14,081 nucleotides of DNA from Actinotalea sp. (GTDB lineage: Bacteria; Actinomycetota; Actinomycetes; Actinomycetales; Cellulomonadaceae). Position 1 is the first letter of the stretch. The number at the start of each line of letters is the position of its first letter. Below, one piece after another: positions 1 through 7,138 of the stretch. The DNA lies in the NCBI GenBank assembly GCA_014360395.1, contig JACIXM010000217.1, positions 1 through 14,081 of the forward strand, in the 5' to 3' direction. The notes under the pieces are model-generated. The model worked only from the letters and a program-made list of their open reading frames with translations, had not been told where the DNA came from and did no database searches. Made by a program: the position numbers and the translations under genes.

Positions 1-344
1 AAGAACGCCGGCGGCAGCACGCCCGCCGCGGCCAGGGGCAGCGCCGGACCCCACCACCGCACCGACCCGCGGCGCCGCCGGCGGACCGCCGCGAGGAAGA
101 CGGGGGCGTTGAGGAGCTGGACCACCACGGCGACGGCCACGCCCACGAGGACGGCGGCGGACCCGAAGCCCACGACCGCCTCGAGATCGGCGCCCACGAG
201 GAGGACCGCGGCCGCTGCGGCGCCGGCGGCCGCGCCGACGCCCACGCCACACAGCAGCAGGCGCCCCACGACCATCACACCGCCCTGCCCGGCGGCGAGG
301 GCTCGTCGGGTCCGGGCGCCGTCGTCCACGCTCACACCGATCAT
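1..344 (-). CDS. Partial membrane protein of unknown function (N-terminal part, runs off left edge)
   Basis: I do not recognise this protein. Reading the minus strand from the ATG at 344 gives 114 uninterrupted residues starting MIGVSVDDGARTRR and continuing off the window. It is strongly hydrophobic in blocks, with likely membrane segments at about residues 23-50 and 57-86, then a basic loop (RRRRRG, 88-93), then the start of a third segment from about 99. This pattern of Ala/Val/Leu/Gly helices separated by an Arg cluster is typical of small actinobacterial multi-pass membrane proteins. No signal peptide or catalytic motif is visible. There is no clear Shine-Dalgarno sequence, so the start could also be GTG at 335 or 329. 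It is divergent from the malic enzyme gene, only 51 bp away. The plus-strand frame across the same bases is a low-complexity Thr/Pro/Ala/Arg translation and looks like a shadow. Confidence 0.6.
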   Translation of the reverse strand, partial: MIGVSVDDGARTRRALAAGQGGVMVVGRLLLCGVGVGAAAGAAAAAVLLVGADLEAVVGFGSAAVLVGVAVAVVVQLLNAPVFLAAVRRRRRGSVRWWGPALPLAAAGVLPPAF

Positions 345-395
345 GATGCAGGAGGTGCCCGTCGGGGACGGACCCCGTCCGCACCGCGTTGCACA
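345..395. promoter_or_regulatory. Short divergent control region, with a 6-bp hairpin
   Basis: Only 51 bp separate the divergent membrane-protein and malic enzyme starts, so both promoters must be compact or overlap the coding regions. A perfect inverted repeat GGACGG / CCGTCC (366-371 and 375-380, 3-nt loop) lies here. CACAAT at 392-397 resembles a -10 box (4 of 6 to TATAAT, with the important second A and final T). It ends 7 nt before the second in-frame ATG of the malic enzyme at 405, the spacing expected for a leaderless transcript. An AGGAGG at 350-355 has no start codon at a useful distance and is probably coincidental. Confidence 0.35.
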
Positions 396-1844
396 ATGAC
401 ACCCATGAGCTCAGCGCCGAGTGTCTCCTCCTCGATCACCGTCCGCCTCCAGGTGCACGCCCGCCCGACGGCGATCAGCGATCTCACCACCTGCATCGAG
501 CAGGCTGGCGGCATGGTCACGGCGCTGGACATCACCCGCTCCGAGCACGAGCGCATCGGCGTGGACGTCACCTGCGCGACCCGGGGTGAGGAGCACGCCG
601 AGCAGATCGTCGAGGCGCTGCGGGGCCTGCAGGGCATCACCGTGGAGCGCGTCAGCGACCGCACCTTCCTCATGCACCTCGGCGGCAAGCTCTCGGTCGA
701 GTCCAAGGTGCCGCTGCGCAACCGCGACGACCTGTCCATGGCCTACACCCCGGGCGTGGCCCGGGTCTGCGAGGCGATCGCAGCCCGTCCGGAGGACGCC
801 CGCAACCTGACGATCAAGCGGAACACGATCGCGGTCGTCACCGACGGGACCGCCGTCCTGGGCCTGGGGAACATCGGGCCGCTCGCCGCGCTGCCCGTCA
901 TGGAGGGCAAGGCGGTGCTGTTCAAGCGGTTCGCCGGGATCGACGCGTTCCCCATCGCCCTGGACACCACGGACGTCGACGAGATCGTCGACACGGTCTG
1001 CGCCATCGCGCCCGTGTTCGCCGGGATCAACCTCGAGGACATCTCCGCGCCGCGCTGCTTCGAGGTCGAGCGGCGCCTGCGCGAGCGCCTGGACATCCCC
1101 GTCTTCCACGACGACCAGCACGGCACCGCGATCGTCGCGCTCGCCGCGCTGACCAACGCCCTGAAGGTCGTGGGCAAGGCGATCGGGGACGTCCGGATCG
1201 TCATGTCCGGTGCGGGCGCGGCCGGGACCGCCGTGCTCAAGCTGCTGCTCGCGGCCGGGGCCCGGGACGTCGTCGTCTGCGACATCGAGGGGATCGTCCA
1301 CGTCGCGCGGCCCGGTCTGCACGAGTCGCTGCTGTGGACCGCCCAGCACACCAACCCGCGGGGCCAGACCGGCTCGCTCAAGGACGCCGTCGTCGGGGCG
1401 GACGTGTTCATCGGGCTGTCCGCGCCGGACGTCCTCACCGGGGACGACATCGCCCGGATGGCGCCCGGGGCGATCGTCTTCGCGATGGCGAACCCGCGCC
1501 CCGAGGTGGACCCGGACGAGGCCGCGCGGCACGCCGCCGTCGTCGGCACCGGGCGCTCGGACTTCGCGAACCAGATCAACAACGTGCTCGCGTTCCCGGG
1601 CGTCTTCCGGGGTCTGCTCGACGCGCACTCGCACGAGGTCACCACGGAGCTGCTGCTCGCGGCCGCGCACGCCCTGGCCGACGTCGTCACCGACGACGAG
1701 CTCAACCCGACCTACATCATCCCCAGCGTCTTCAACCCCGAGGTGACCACCCGGGTCGCGAGCGCGGTCGAGCAGGCGGCGCGGGCCGGCGGGGCGCGGA
1801 CCGCCGCCACGTCGGAGCCGGTCGACACCGTCGCGGCGTTCTGA
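396..1844 (+). CDS. NAD-type malic enzyme with N-terminal ACT domain
   Basis: Malic enzyme: oxidative decarboxylation of L-malate to pyruvate and CO2 with reduction of NAD(P). It is cytosolic and links the TCA cycle to pyruvate and acetyl-CoA. The product is 482 aa. Residues about 14-90 look like an ACT regulatory domain (ITVRLQV start), a known arrangement in bacterial malic enzymes that suggests allosteric ligand control. The catalytic part aligns by motif with the short bacterial malic enzymes: general-acid Tyr117 in [11 protein letters not shown], catalytic Lys172 in MEGKAVLFK, and metal ligands Glu214, Asp215 (NLEDI) and Asp240 (HDDQHGTA). A Rossmann GAGAAG motif is at 272-277, followed by Asp296 at the end of the next strand, which favours NAD over NADP (inference). 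No Shine-Dalgarno precedes ATG 396. The second in-frame ATG at 405 is an equally good start and fits a leaderless promoter. It is convergent with the Old Yellow Enzyme gene. Confidence 0.93.
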   Translation: MTPMSSAPSVSSSITVRLQVHARPTAISDLTTCIEQAGGMVTALDITRSEHERIGVDVTCATRGEEHAEQIVEALRGLQGITVERVSDRTFLMHLGGKLSVESKVPLRNRDDLSMAYTPGVARVCEAIAARPEDARNLTIKRNTIAVVTDGTAVLGLGNIGPLAALPVMEGKAVLFKRFAGIDAFPIALDTTDVDEIVDTVCAIAPVFAGINLEDISAPRCFEVERRLRERLDIPVFHDDQHGTAIVALAALTNALKVVGKAIGDVRIVMSGAGAAGTAVLKLLLAAGARDVVVCDIEGIVHVARPGLHESLLWTAQHTNPRGQTGSLKDAVVGADVFIGLSAPDVLTGDDIARMAPGAIVFAMANPRPEVDPDEAARHAAVVGTGRSDFANQINNVLAFPGVFRGLLDAHSHEVTTELLLAAAHALADVVTDDELNPTYIIPSVFNPEVTTRVASAVEQAARAGGARTAATSEPVDTVAAF

Positions 1845-1862
1845 GGCACGGCCGGCGTCCCC

Positions 1863-1877
1863 GGGCCCCGTGGGCCC
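1863..1877. terminator. Possible bidirectional terminator hairpin between convergent genes
   Basis: Two GGGCCC hexamers (1863-1868 and 1872-1877) can pair into a 6-bp all-GC stem with a 3-nt loop. They sit 19 bp after the malic enzyme stop and 43 bp beyond the convergent Old Yellow Enzyme stop. A second weak hairpin follows at 1892-1903 (CGTC / GACG, 4-nt loop). No U-tract is present, as is common in high-GC actinomycetes. Function is inferred from position only. Confidence 0.4.
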
Positions 1878-1919
1878 CAGGCGCCGCCGGACGTCCTGGG
1901 ACGCCCGGCCCGCGGGGAC

Positions 1920-3032
1920 TCAGCCCCAGGTGCCCCGCGCGTACTGCGGCGGCCACGGAGCGACGTCGGCGGCGGCGCCGTCCGCTCCCGCCGCTGAGGG
2001 CCGATCGGGCACGCCCAGCTCGTGCGCCGCACGCAGCACCCAGTGCGGGTCCCGCAGCGCCGCCCGGCCGACCATGACCGCGTCGACCCCGCCGCCGCGC
2101 AGCACCTGCTCGGCCTGGGGGCCGTCGGTGAGCAGCCCGACCGCCGAGACGGGCAGCCCGCTCACCTCGCGGACCCGCTGGGCCAGCGGCACCTGGTACC
2201 CGGGGGCGACGGGGATCTGCGCCAGGACGTTGCCGCCGCTGGACACGTCGACGAGGTCCACGCCGAGCGACGCCAGGTCGGCGCTCGCCGCGGCGACGTC
2301 GTCGACGGTGAGCCCGCCCTCGACCCAGTCGGTCGCCGAGACGCGCACGAGCAGGGGCTTGCGGTCCGGCCACGCGCCGCGGACGGCGGCGGCGACCTCC
2401 CGCAGCAGCCGCGCGCGGTTCTCGGCGGTCCCGCCGTAGTCGTCGGTGCGGTGGTTCGACAGCGGCGAGAGGAACTCGTGCAGCAGGTAGCCGTGCGCGG
2501 CGTGGATCTCGACGACGTCGAAGCCGGCGGCGTCGGCGCGGCGCGCGGCCTCGGCGAACGCCTCGACCACGCCGCGGATCTCGGCGACCGACAGCTCCCG
2601 CGGCGCCGCGAGGCCCTCGAACGCGACGGCCGACGGCGCGACGGTCAGCCAGCCGCCGTCGTCGAGGTGCACCGAGCCGCGCTGCGGGGACCACGGCCGG
2701 TGCGTCGACGCCTTGCGTCCCGCGTGGGCCAGCTGGATCCCCGCCAGCGCCCCGCCCGCCTGCACCGCGCGCACGATGCGCGCCCACGGCGCCACGTGGT
2801 CCTCGGACCAGATGCCGGCGTCGTGCGGCGTGATCCGGCCCTCGGGGACGACCGCCGCGGCCTCGGACAGCACGAGCCCGAACCCGCCGACGGCGCGGGC
2901 TCCGAGGTGGACCACGTGCCAGTCGTCGACGAACCCGTCCACGGAGGAGTACTGGCACATGGGCGCGAGCCAGGCGCGGTTGCGCGCGGTCGCGCCGCGC
3001 AGGGTCAGGGGCCGCAGCAGGTGGGGCGTCAC
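1920..3032 (-). CDS. NADH:flavin oxidoreductase, class III Old Yellow Enzyme (YqjM-like)
   Basis: FMN-dependent ene-reductase that reduces activated C=C bonds of enals, enones and related electrophiles with NAD(P)H. The physiological substrate is unknown. From the GTG at 3032 it is 370 aa, close to the family length. Class III (YqjM-type) marks are clear: Cys26 and Tyr28 in PMCQYSS at the FMN edge, the substrate-binding pair His177/His180 in EIHAAHGYLLHEF, the SPLSNHRTDDYGG segment, the phosphate-site region VMVGRAALRDP (319-329), and a C-terminal QYARG whose Arg366 corresponds to the 'arginine finger' that YqjM-like dimers insert into the partner active site. An in-frame GTG at 3131 would add 33 residues, but those codons are less GC3-rich and the extension does not resemble the family. 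No good Shine-Dalgarno is visible at either. It lies 103 bp downstream of the MFS small-subunit gene on the same strand and is probably co-transcribed with the transporter. Confidence 0.9.
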   Translation of the reverse strand: MTPHLLRPLTLRGATARNRAWLAPMCQYSSVDGFVDDWHVVHLGARAVGGFGLVLSEAAAVVPEGRITPHDAGIWSEDHVAPWARIVRAVQAGGALAGIQLAHAGRKASTHRPWSPQRGSVHLDDGGWLTVAPSAVAFEGLAAPRELSVAEIRGVVEAFAEAARRADAAGFDVVEIHAAHGYLLHEFLSPLSNHRTDDYGGTAENRARLLREVAAAVRGAWPDRKPLLVRVSATDWVEGGLTVDDVAAASADLASLGVDLVDVSSGGNVLAQIPVAPGYQVPLAQRVREVSGLPVSAVGLLTDGPQAEQVLRGGGVDAVMVGRAALRDPHWVLRAAHELGVPDRPSAAGADGAAADVAPWPPQYARGTWG

Positions 3033-3135
3033 GTCAGGTGCCCAACGGCCGAGGCCCGGCCCCCATTCCTGGAGGTCGGGCCACGGCCGCGGCACCGTCG
3101 GGCGGGGCGCGCCGACGGGCAGGCGTCGCACCGGC

Positions 3136-3309
3136 TCAGCCGAAGAGCGCGGAGGCCTTGAGGACCGTCTGCAGCACCCCGTAGGCCAGGAGGCTGCCGA
3201 CGACGCCCCAGAGGGACACGGCGGCGATGCGGATGCCGGTGCCGGCGCCCGGGGCGGGGGCGTCCTCGACGGGCGCCGGGGCGCCGTCGGTGGTCTCGAG
3301 CACGGCCAT
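3136..3309 (-). CDS. MFS transporter small subunit (57-aa single-helix membrane protein)
   Basis: A 57-residue protein with a Pro/Ala/Asp/Glu-rich N-terminus (1-25) and one predicted membrane helix at about 27-48, ending in YGVLQTVLKASALFG. It resembles the small proteins annotated beside actinobacterial OFA-type transporters as 'MFS transporter small subunit', which share a single helix followed by YGV...LK...LFG. The name rests on that family memory and on position, because no activity can be read from the sequence. Start choice: ATG at 3309 is preceded by AAGGAG with 7-nt spacing and lies one base after the TGA of the transporter gene, giving tight translational coupling. A longer upstream start at about 3330 would overlap the transporter and lacks that support. 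It presumably assembles with or stabilises the transporter in the cytoplasmic membrane. Confidence 0.8.
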   Translation of the reverse strand: MAVLETTDGAPAPVEDAPAPGAGTGIRIAAVSLWGVVGSLLAYGVLQTVLKASALFG

Positions 3310-3310
3310 G

Positions 3311-4696
3311 TCAGGACTCCTTCGTGGCACCGGCGAGGGCGGGCTCGCCGGACGAGGTGGGGATGGACGACGCGGCCGCCGGCGCGGTGACCGGCTCGTG
3401 GTGCCGCTCGTCGACCGGGCGGATGAGCAGGTTCGCCGTGAACCCGACGACGAGCACCGCCGTCATCGTGATGAGCGACGGGGTGTACAGGGCGGCGCCC
3501 TCGATGCCCTGGGCGGCCCGCGCGTCGGCGAAGCCGTTGACGATGAGCGGCCCGGCGATGCCGGCGGCGGACCAGGCGGTGAGGAGGCGGCCGTGGATGG
3601 CCCCGACCTCGAGGGAGCCGAAGAGGTCCTTGAGGTAGGCGGGGACGGTGGCGAACCCGCCGCCGTAGAAGCTGACGATGAGGACCGCGACGACGACGAA
3701 CAGGCCGACCGCGCTGCCCGCCACCGAGGCGAGCAGGCCGTACAGGACGGCGCCGACGCCGAGGTACATGACGTAGATGCGCTTGCGCCCGACGACGTCC
3801 GAGGTCGAGGACCACACGAACCGGCCTGCCATGTTGGCCAGGGACAGCAGCCCGACGAAGCCCGCGGCGGTGGCCGGCGTCACCGAGGAGAAGAAGTCCT
3901 GGATCATCGGCGAGGCCTGCTCGAGGATGCCGATGCCCGCGGTGACGTTGGTGAACAGCACGATCCAGAGCAGGTAGAACTGCGGCGTCCGGACGGCGCG
4001 CGCGACGCGGACGTCGGCGTGGGTCTGCATCGCGTTCTTCTTCGGGGACGGCACCCAGCCCTCGGGCTTCCAGCCCGGCGCCGGCACCCGGATGACCGCG
4101 GTGCCGGCCGTCATGAGCACCGCGTAGATCGCCGCGAGGGTCAGCATCGTCGGCACCAGGGCCTCGGCGGGGGTGTCCGCGTAGGCGCCGAGCAGGGCGT
4201 TGGTCAGCGGACCGGCGACCATCGCGCCGCCGCCGAAGCCCATGATCGCCAGGCCGGTCGCCAGGCCCGGGCGGTCGGGGAACCACTTGATCAGCGTGCT
4301 GACCGGCGAGATGTAGCCGATGCCCAGACCGATGCCGCCGATGAAGCCGTAGCCGAGGTAGACGATCCACAGCTGCCCCAGCTGGATGCCCAGCGAGCCG
4401 ATCAGGAAGCCGGACACCCAGAACGTCGCGGACAGCGCCATGGCCTTGCGCGGTCCGTTGCGCTCCATCCACTTGCCGCCGAACGCCGCCGAGAGGCCGA
4501 GCATGACGATCGCGATCGAGAAGATGATCGCGATCTGGGTGTGGCTGGCGTCGAACCGGTCGATCAGCGCCTCCTTGAGGACGCTGAACGCGTAGATCTG
4601 GCCGATCGACAGGTGCACGGCGAGCGCGGCGGGCGGGACGAGCCACCGGTTGTACCCGGGGGGCGCCACGGTCCGGCGGCGGTCGAGCAGGTTCAT
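3311..4696 (-). CDS. OFA family (oxalate/formate antiporter-like) MFS transporter
   Basis: A 461-aa major facilitator superfamily protein of the oxalate/formate antiporter (OFA) family. The family carries small carboxylates across the cytoplasmic membrane, and the substrate here cannot be read from sequence. About twelve hydrophobic helices are apparent. Family marks are the N-terminal PPGYNRWLVPPAALAVHLSI (13-32), the loop 2-3 MFS signature GGKWMERNGPRK (73-84), GLGIGYISPVSTLIKWFPDR with GLATGLAIMGFGGG after it, and the loop 8-9 repeat of the signature, GRFVWSSTSDVVGRKR (291-306). The C-terminal tail (about 430-461) is hydrophilic and variable. ATG 4696 is preceded by GGAAGGA 5 nt upstream. 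Upstream in-frame sequence is non-transporter-like and was excluded. It is the first gene of a right-to-left block with the small subunit and Old Yellow Enzyme, divergent from acs, so acetate or another mono- or dicarboxylate is a reasonable substrate guess only. Confidence 0.92.
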   Translation of the reverse strand: MNLLDRRRTVAPPGYNRWLVPPAALAVHLSIGQIYAFSVLKEALIDRFDASHTQIAIIFSIAIVMLGLSAAFGGKWMERNGPRKAMALSATFWVSGFLIGSLGIQLGQLWIVYLGYGFIGGIGLGIGYISPVSTLIKWFPDRPGLATGLAIMGFGGGAMVAGPLTNALLGAYADTPAEALVPTMLTLAAIYAVLMTAGTAVIRVPAPGWKPEGWVPSPKKNAMQTHADVRVARAVRTPQFYLLWIVLFTNVTAGIGILEQASPMIQDFFSSVTPATAAGFVGLLSLANMAGRFVWSSTSDVVGRKRIYVMYLGVGAVLYGLLASVAGSAVGLFVVVAVLIVSFYGGGFATVPAYLKDLFGSLEVGAIHGRLLTAWSAAGIAGPLIVNGFADARAAQGIEGAALYTPSLITMTAVLVVGFTANLLIRPVDERHHEPVTAPAAASSIPTSSGEPALAGATKES

Positions 4697-4726
4697 GGGG
4701 GTCCTTCCCAGTGAGGCCCGGCAGGG

Positions 4727-4747
4727 TGCCCGGCGCGGTGCCGGGCA
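4727..4747. promoter_or_regulatory. Perfect 8-bp inverted repeat in the transporter leader
   Basis: TGCCCGGC (4727-4734) and GCCGGGCA (4740-4747) form a perfect 8-bp inverted repeat with a 5-nt loop, starting 31 bp upstream of the transporter ATG. A further GCCCGGCA lies at 4716-4723, 12 bp from the left arm. It could be a DNA operator or an RNA stem-loop in the 5' leader of the transporter mRNA. The sequence cannot decide, and GC-rich DNA yields such repeats by chance. Confidence 0.4.
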
Positions 4748-4802
4748 GCGGCGCGCGTGCCCGACGGGAGATGCCCCCGGCCGCAAGGTCGCGCGTGCGG
4801 TC

Positions 4803-4841
4803 GTCCCATGGTTGCTGGCCGACGACCGCGTCTCATGGGAC
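4803..4841. promoter_or_regulatory. Candidate operator: spaced 8-bp inverted repeat GTCCCATG / CATGGGAC
   Basis: GTCCCATG (4803-4810) and its exact reverse complement CATGGGAC (4834-4841) are separated by 23 bp. Half-site centres are 31 bp apart, about three helical turns, so both would face the same side of the DNA. The pair lies in the control region shared by the OFA transporter (minus) and acs (plus). On the minus strand ATGAGA (4836-4831) and AACCAT (4813-4808) with a 17-bp spacer weakly resemble -35/-10 elements, and the repeat arms would overlap both. The binding protein is unknown. Confidence 0.45.
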
Positions 4842-4942
4842 CTTTTGGCCTGCTCGGGCTCGTCGGCCCGGTCGCTGCCGGGAGCGGCTCGCGTCGCGGC
4901 GGCCCGGGGGCCCTGCCGCTCCGGGCGACCTGGGGGATGACA

Positions 4943-4990
4943 GGGGCATACCATCGCCCCGACGCACCACCGCCGCTGCGACACCGGAGG
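4943..4990 (+). promoter_or_regulatory. Candidate acs promoter -10 element and strong RBS
   Basis: TACCAT at 4949-4954 fits the actinobacterial TAnnnT -10 pattern and is the only such hexamer in the otherwise very GC-rich 298-bp region. No convincing -35 is visible. It is framed by a 5-bp inverted repeat GGGGC / GCCCC (4943-4947 and 4956-4960). Transcription from about 4961 would leave a leader of about 34 nt. GGAGG at 4986-4990, 4 nt before GTG 4995, is a clear Shine-Dalgarno that fixes the acs start. Confidence 0.45.
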
Positions 4991-4994
4991 ATCC

Positions 4995-7031
4995 GTGACC
5001 GACGACGCCCCGAGCTCCACGCCGCTGGAGAACCTGCTGTCCGAGGACCGCCGTTTCCCGCCGAGCCCCGAGTTCGCCGCCCAGGCCAACGCCCAGGGCG
5101 ACCTCGCGGCGTGGGCCGCCGCCGACCTCGAGTCGTTCTGGGCCGACCAGGCCAACGAGCTGCTGACCTGGCAGACGCCGTTCACCGAGGTGCTCGACTG
5201 GTCCGGCGCCCCGCGGGCGCGCTGGTTCGCCGACGGCCGTCTCAACGCCTGCTTCAACGCCGTCGACCGCCACGTGGAGGCCGGGCACGGGGACCGCGTG
5301 GCGCTGCACGTCGAGGGCGAGCCGGGTGACACCCGCACCATCACCTACGCCGAGCTGCAGGGCCAGGTGTCCCGGGCTGCGAACGCCCTGGTCGAGCTCG
5401 GCGTGCGCACCGGGGACCGCGTGGCGATCTACCTGCCGATGATCCCCGAGGCCGTCGTGGCGATGCTCGCCTGCGCGCGCATCGGCGCGGTGCACTCCGT
5501 CGTCTTCGGCGGCTTCTCCGCGGAGGCGCTGCGCTCGCGGATCGACGACGCCGAGGCCGTCCTCGTCATCACCGCCGACGGTGGCCACCGGCGTGGGGCG
5601 CCGAGCGCGCTCAAGCCGGCCGTGGACGAGGCGCTGGACCCGCACCACCACCCGCACGGGCACCTCGACGAGGAGGCCGGACCCACCAGCGTGCGGAAGG
5701 TCCTCGTGGTGCGCCGCACCGGTCAGGACGTCAGCTGGGTCGAGGACCGCGACGTGTGGTGGCACGAGGCGCTCGAGGCGGCGTCCGACGTGCACGAGCC
5801 GGTGTGGGTCGAGGCCGAGCACCCGCTGTTCATCCTCTACACCTCCGGCACGACCGGGAAGCCCAAGGGGATCTTCCACACGACCGGCGGGTACCTCACC
5901 CAGTGCGCGTTCACGCACCTCAACGTCTTCGACCTCAAGGCCGAGACGGACGTCTACTGGTGCACGGCCGACGTCGGCTGGGTCACCGGGCACAGCTACG
6001 TCGTCTACGGGCCGCTGGTCAACGGCGCGACGCAGGTCATCTACGAGGGCACGCCGGACACGCCGCACCAGGGCCGCTGGTGGGAGATCGTCCAGAAGTA
6101 CGGCGTGACGATCCTCTACACCGCACCGACGGCGATCCGCACGTGCATGAAGTGGGGCGAGGACATCCCCGCCCGGTTCGACCTGTCGAGCCTGCGCGTG
6201 ATCGGGTCGGTCGGTGAGCCGATCAACCCCGAGGCGTGGATGTGGTACCGCCGGGTGATCGGCGGGGACCGGACGCCCGTCGTGGACACCTGGTGGCAGA
6301 CCGAGACCGGCGCGATCATGATCTCGCCGCTGCCCGGCGTGACTGCGGCCAAACCCGGCTCCGCCCAGACGCCGCTGCCGGGCATCAGCGTCGAGGTCGT
6401 CGACGAGGCGGCCGAGCCGGTCCCGAACGGCTCCGGCGGCTACCTGGTGGTGACCAAGCCCTGGCCGTCGATGCTGCGCGGCATCTGGGGCGACGAGCAG
6501 CGGTTCCGCGACACCTACTGGTCCCGTTTCGAGGGCCTGTACTTCGCCGGCGACGGCGCCAAGAAGGACGACGACGGGGACATCTGGCTGCTCGGGCGCG
6601 TCGACGACGTCATGAACGTCTCCGGGCACCGGCTGTCCACGACGGAGATCGAGTCCGCGCTCGTGTCGCACCCGATGGTGGCCGAGGCCGCCGTCGTCGG
6701 GGCGAGCGACGAGACGACGGGTCAGGCGGTCGTGGCGTTCGTCATCCTGCGCGCCGAGTACACGGACCGCGTCGACGAGCCCGGGGAGGGGGCGGACGTC
6801 GCGGCGACGCTGCGCGCGCACGTGGCGCAGGAGATCGGCCCGATCGCCAAGCCGCGCACGATCCTCGTGGTCAACGAGCTGCCGAAGACGCGGTCGGGGA
6901 AGATCATGCGCCGCCTGCTGCGGGACGTGGCCGAGCACCGGCCGGTCGGCGACGTCACGACGCTGGCGGACTCCTCGGTCATGGACCTCATCGCCTCGGG
7001 CATGGAGAAGCCGGCGGGCGCCCAGGGCTGA
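4995..7031 (+). CDS. acs: Acetate--CoA ligase (acetyl-CoA synthetase, AMP-forming)
   Basis: Converts acetate, ATP and CoA to acetyl-CoA, AMP and pyrophosphate through an acetyl-AMP intermediate. It is cytosolic and scavenges acetate. The product is 678 aa from GTG 4995, slightly longer than the usual 650 or so. Motifs in order: the ACS N-terminal region (ESFWADQANELLTW), the P-loop-like YTSGTTGKPKG (282-292), WVTGHSYVVYGPL, GSVGEPINPEAW, WWQTETG (433-439, where Trp434 matches the residue that limits the pocket to acetate or propionate), GRVDDVMNVSGHR (534-546) and PKTRSGKIMRR with Lys636, the adenylation lysine that is reversibly acetylated in homologues. An unusual His-rich patch (PHHHPHGH, 216-223) interrupts the region before VRKVLVVRRTG. 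It is divergent from the OFA transporter with a shared control region, and mshD follows 107 bp later. Confidence 0.97.
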   Translation: MTDDAPSSTPLENLLSEDRRFPPSPEFAAQANAQGDLAAWAAADLESFWADQANELLTWQTPFTEVLDWSGAPRARWFADGRLNACFNAVDRHVEAGHGDRVALHVEGEPGDTRTITYAELQGQVSRAANALVELGVRTGDRVAIYLPMIPEAVVAMLACARIGAVHSVVFGGFSAEALRSRIDDAEAVLVITADGGHRRGAPSALKPAVDEALDPHHHPHGHLDEEAGPTSVRKVLVVRRTGQDVSWVEDRDVWWHEALEAASDVHEPVWVEAEHPLFILYTSGTTGKPKGIFHTTGGYLTQCAFTHLNVFDLKAETDVYWCTADVGWVTGHSYVVYGPLVNGATQVIYEGTPDTPHQGRWWEIVQKYGVTILYTAPTAIRTCMKWGEDIPARFDLSSLRVIGSVGEPINPEAWMWYRRVIGGDRTPVVDTWWQTETGAIMISPLPGVTAAKPGSAQTPLPGISVEVVDEAAEPVPNGSGGYLVVTKPWPSMLRGIWGDEQRFRDTYWSRFEGLYFAGDGAKKDDDGDIWLLGRVDDVMNVSGHRLSTTEIESALVSHPMVAEAAVVGASDETTGQAVVAFVILRAEYTDRVDEPGEGADVAATLRAHVAQEIGPIAKPRTILVVNELPKTRSGKIMRRLLRDVAEHRPVGDVTTLADSSVMDLIASGMEKPAGAQG

Positions 7032-7032
7032 G

Positions 7033-7084
7033 GCGCACCGGGGGTCGGAGCGCCGCGCTGCGGGGATGCCGGGGCCGGGTGCGC
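7033..7084 (+). terminator. Possible terminator structure after acs
   Basis: Immediately after the acs stop, GCGCACC (7033-7039) can pair with GGTGCGC (7078-7084), with an inner small hairpin AGCG / CGCT (7049-7052 and 7056-7059). The outer loop is long (38 nt) and there is no U-tract, so this is a weak candidate. If inactive, acs transcription could read through into mshD. Confidence 0.25.
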
Positions 7085-7138
7085 ACGGCCGGGACGGGCG
7101 CCGGGCGGGCTGTCGTCGGGCTGTGGTGGGATGACGAG

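Noticed and set aside
350..355. AGGAGG as a ribosome binding site for the malic enzyme
   Set aside because: It is about 40 nt from ATG 396, and no in-frame start codon lies at normal distance.
109..399. Plus-strand 96-codon open frame at the left edge
   Set aside because: Thr/Pro/Ala/Arg repeats without RBS. The minus strand gives a plausible membrane protein over the same bases.
3033..4646. Upstream extension of the Old Yellow Enzyme frame across the transporter genes
   Set aside because: The real OYE homology begins at about 3032. The rest is an out-of-frame reading of the transporter and small-subunit genes.
4650..5329. Plus-strand open frames crossing the transporter-acs control region
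   Set aside because: Arg/Gly/Pro-rich, no recognisable domain, and they overlap the well-supported acs start in another frame.
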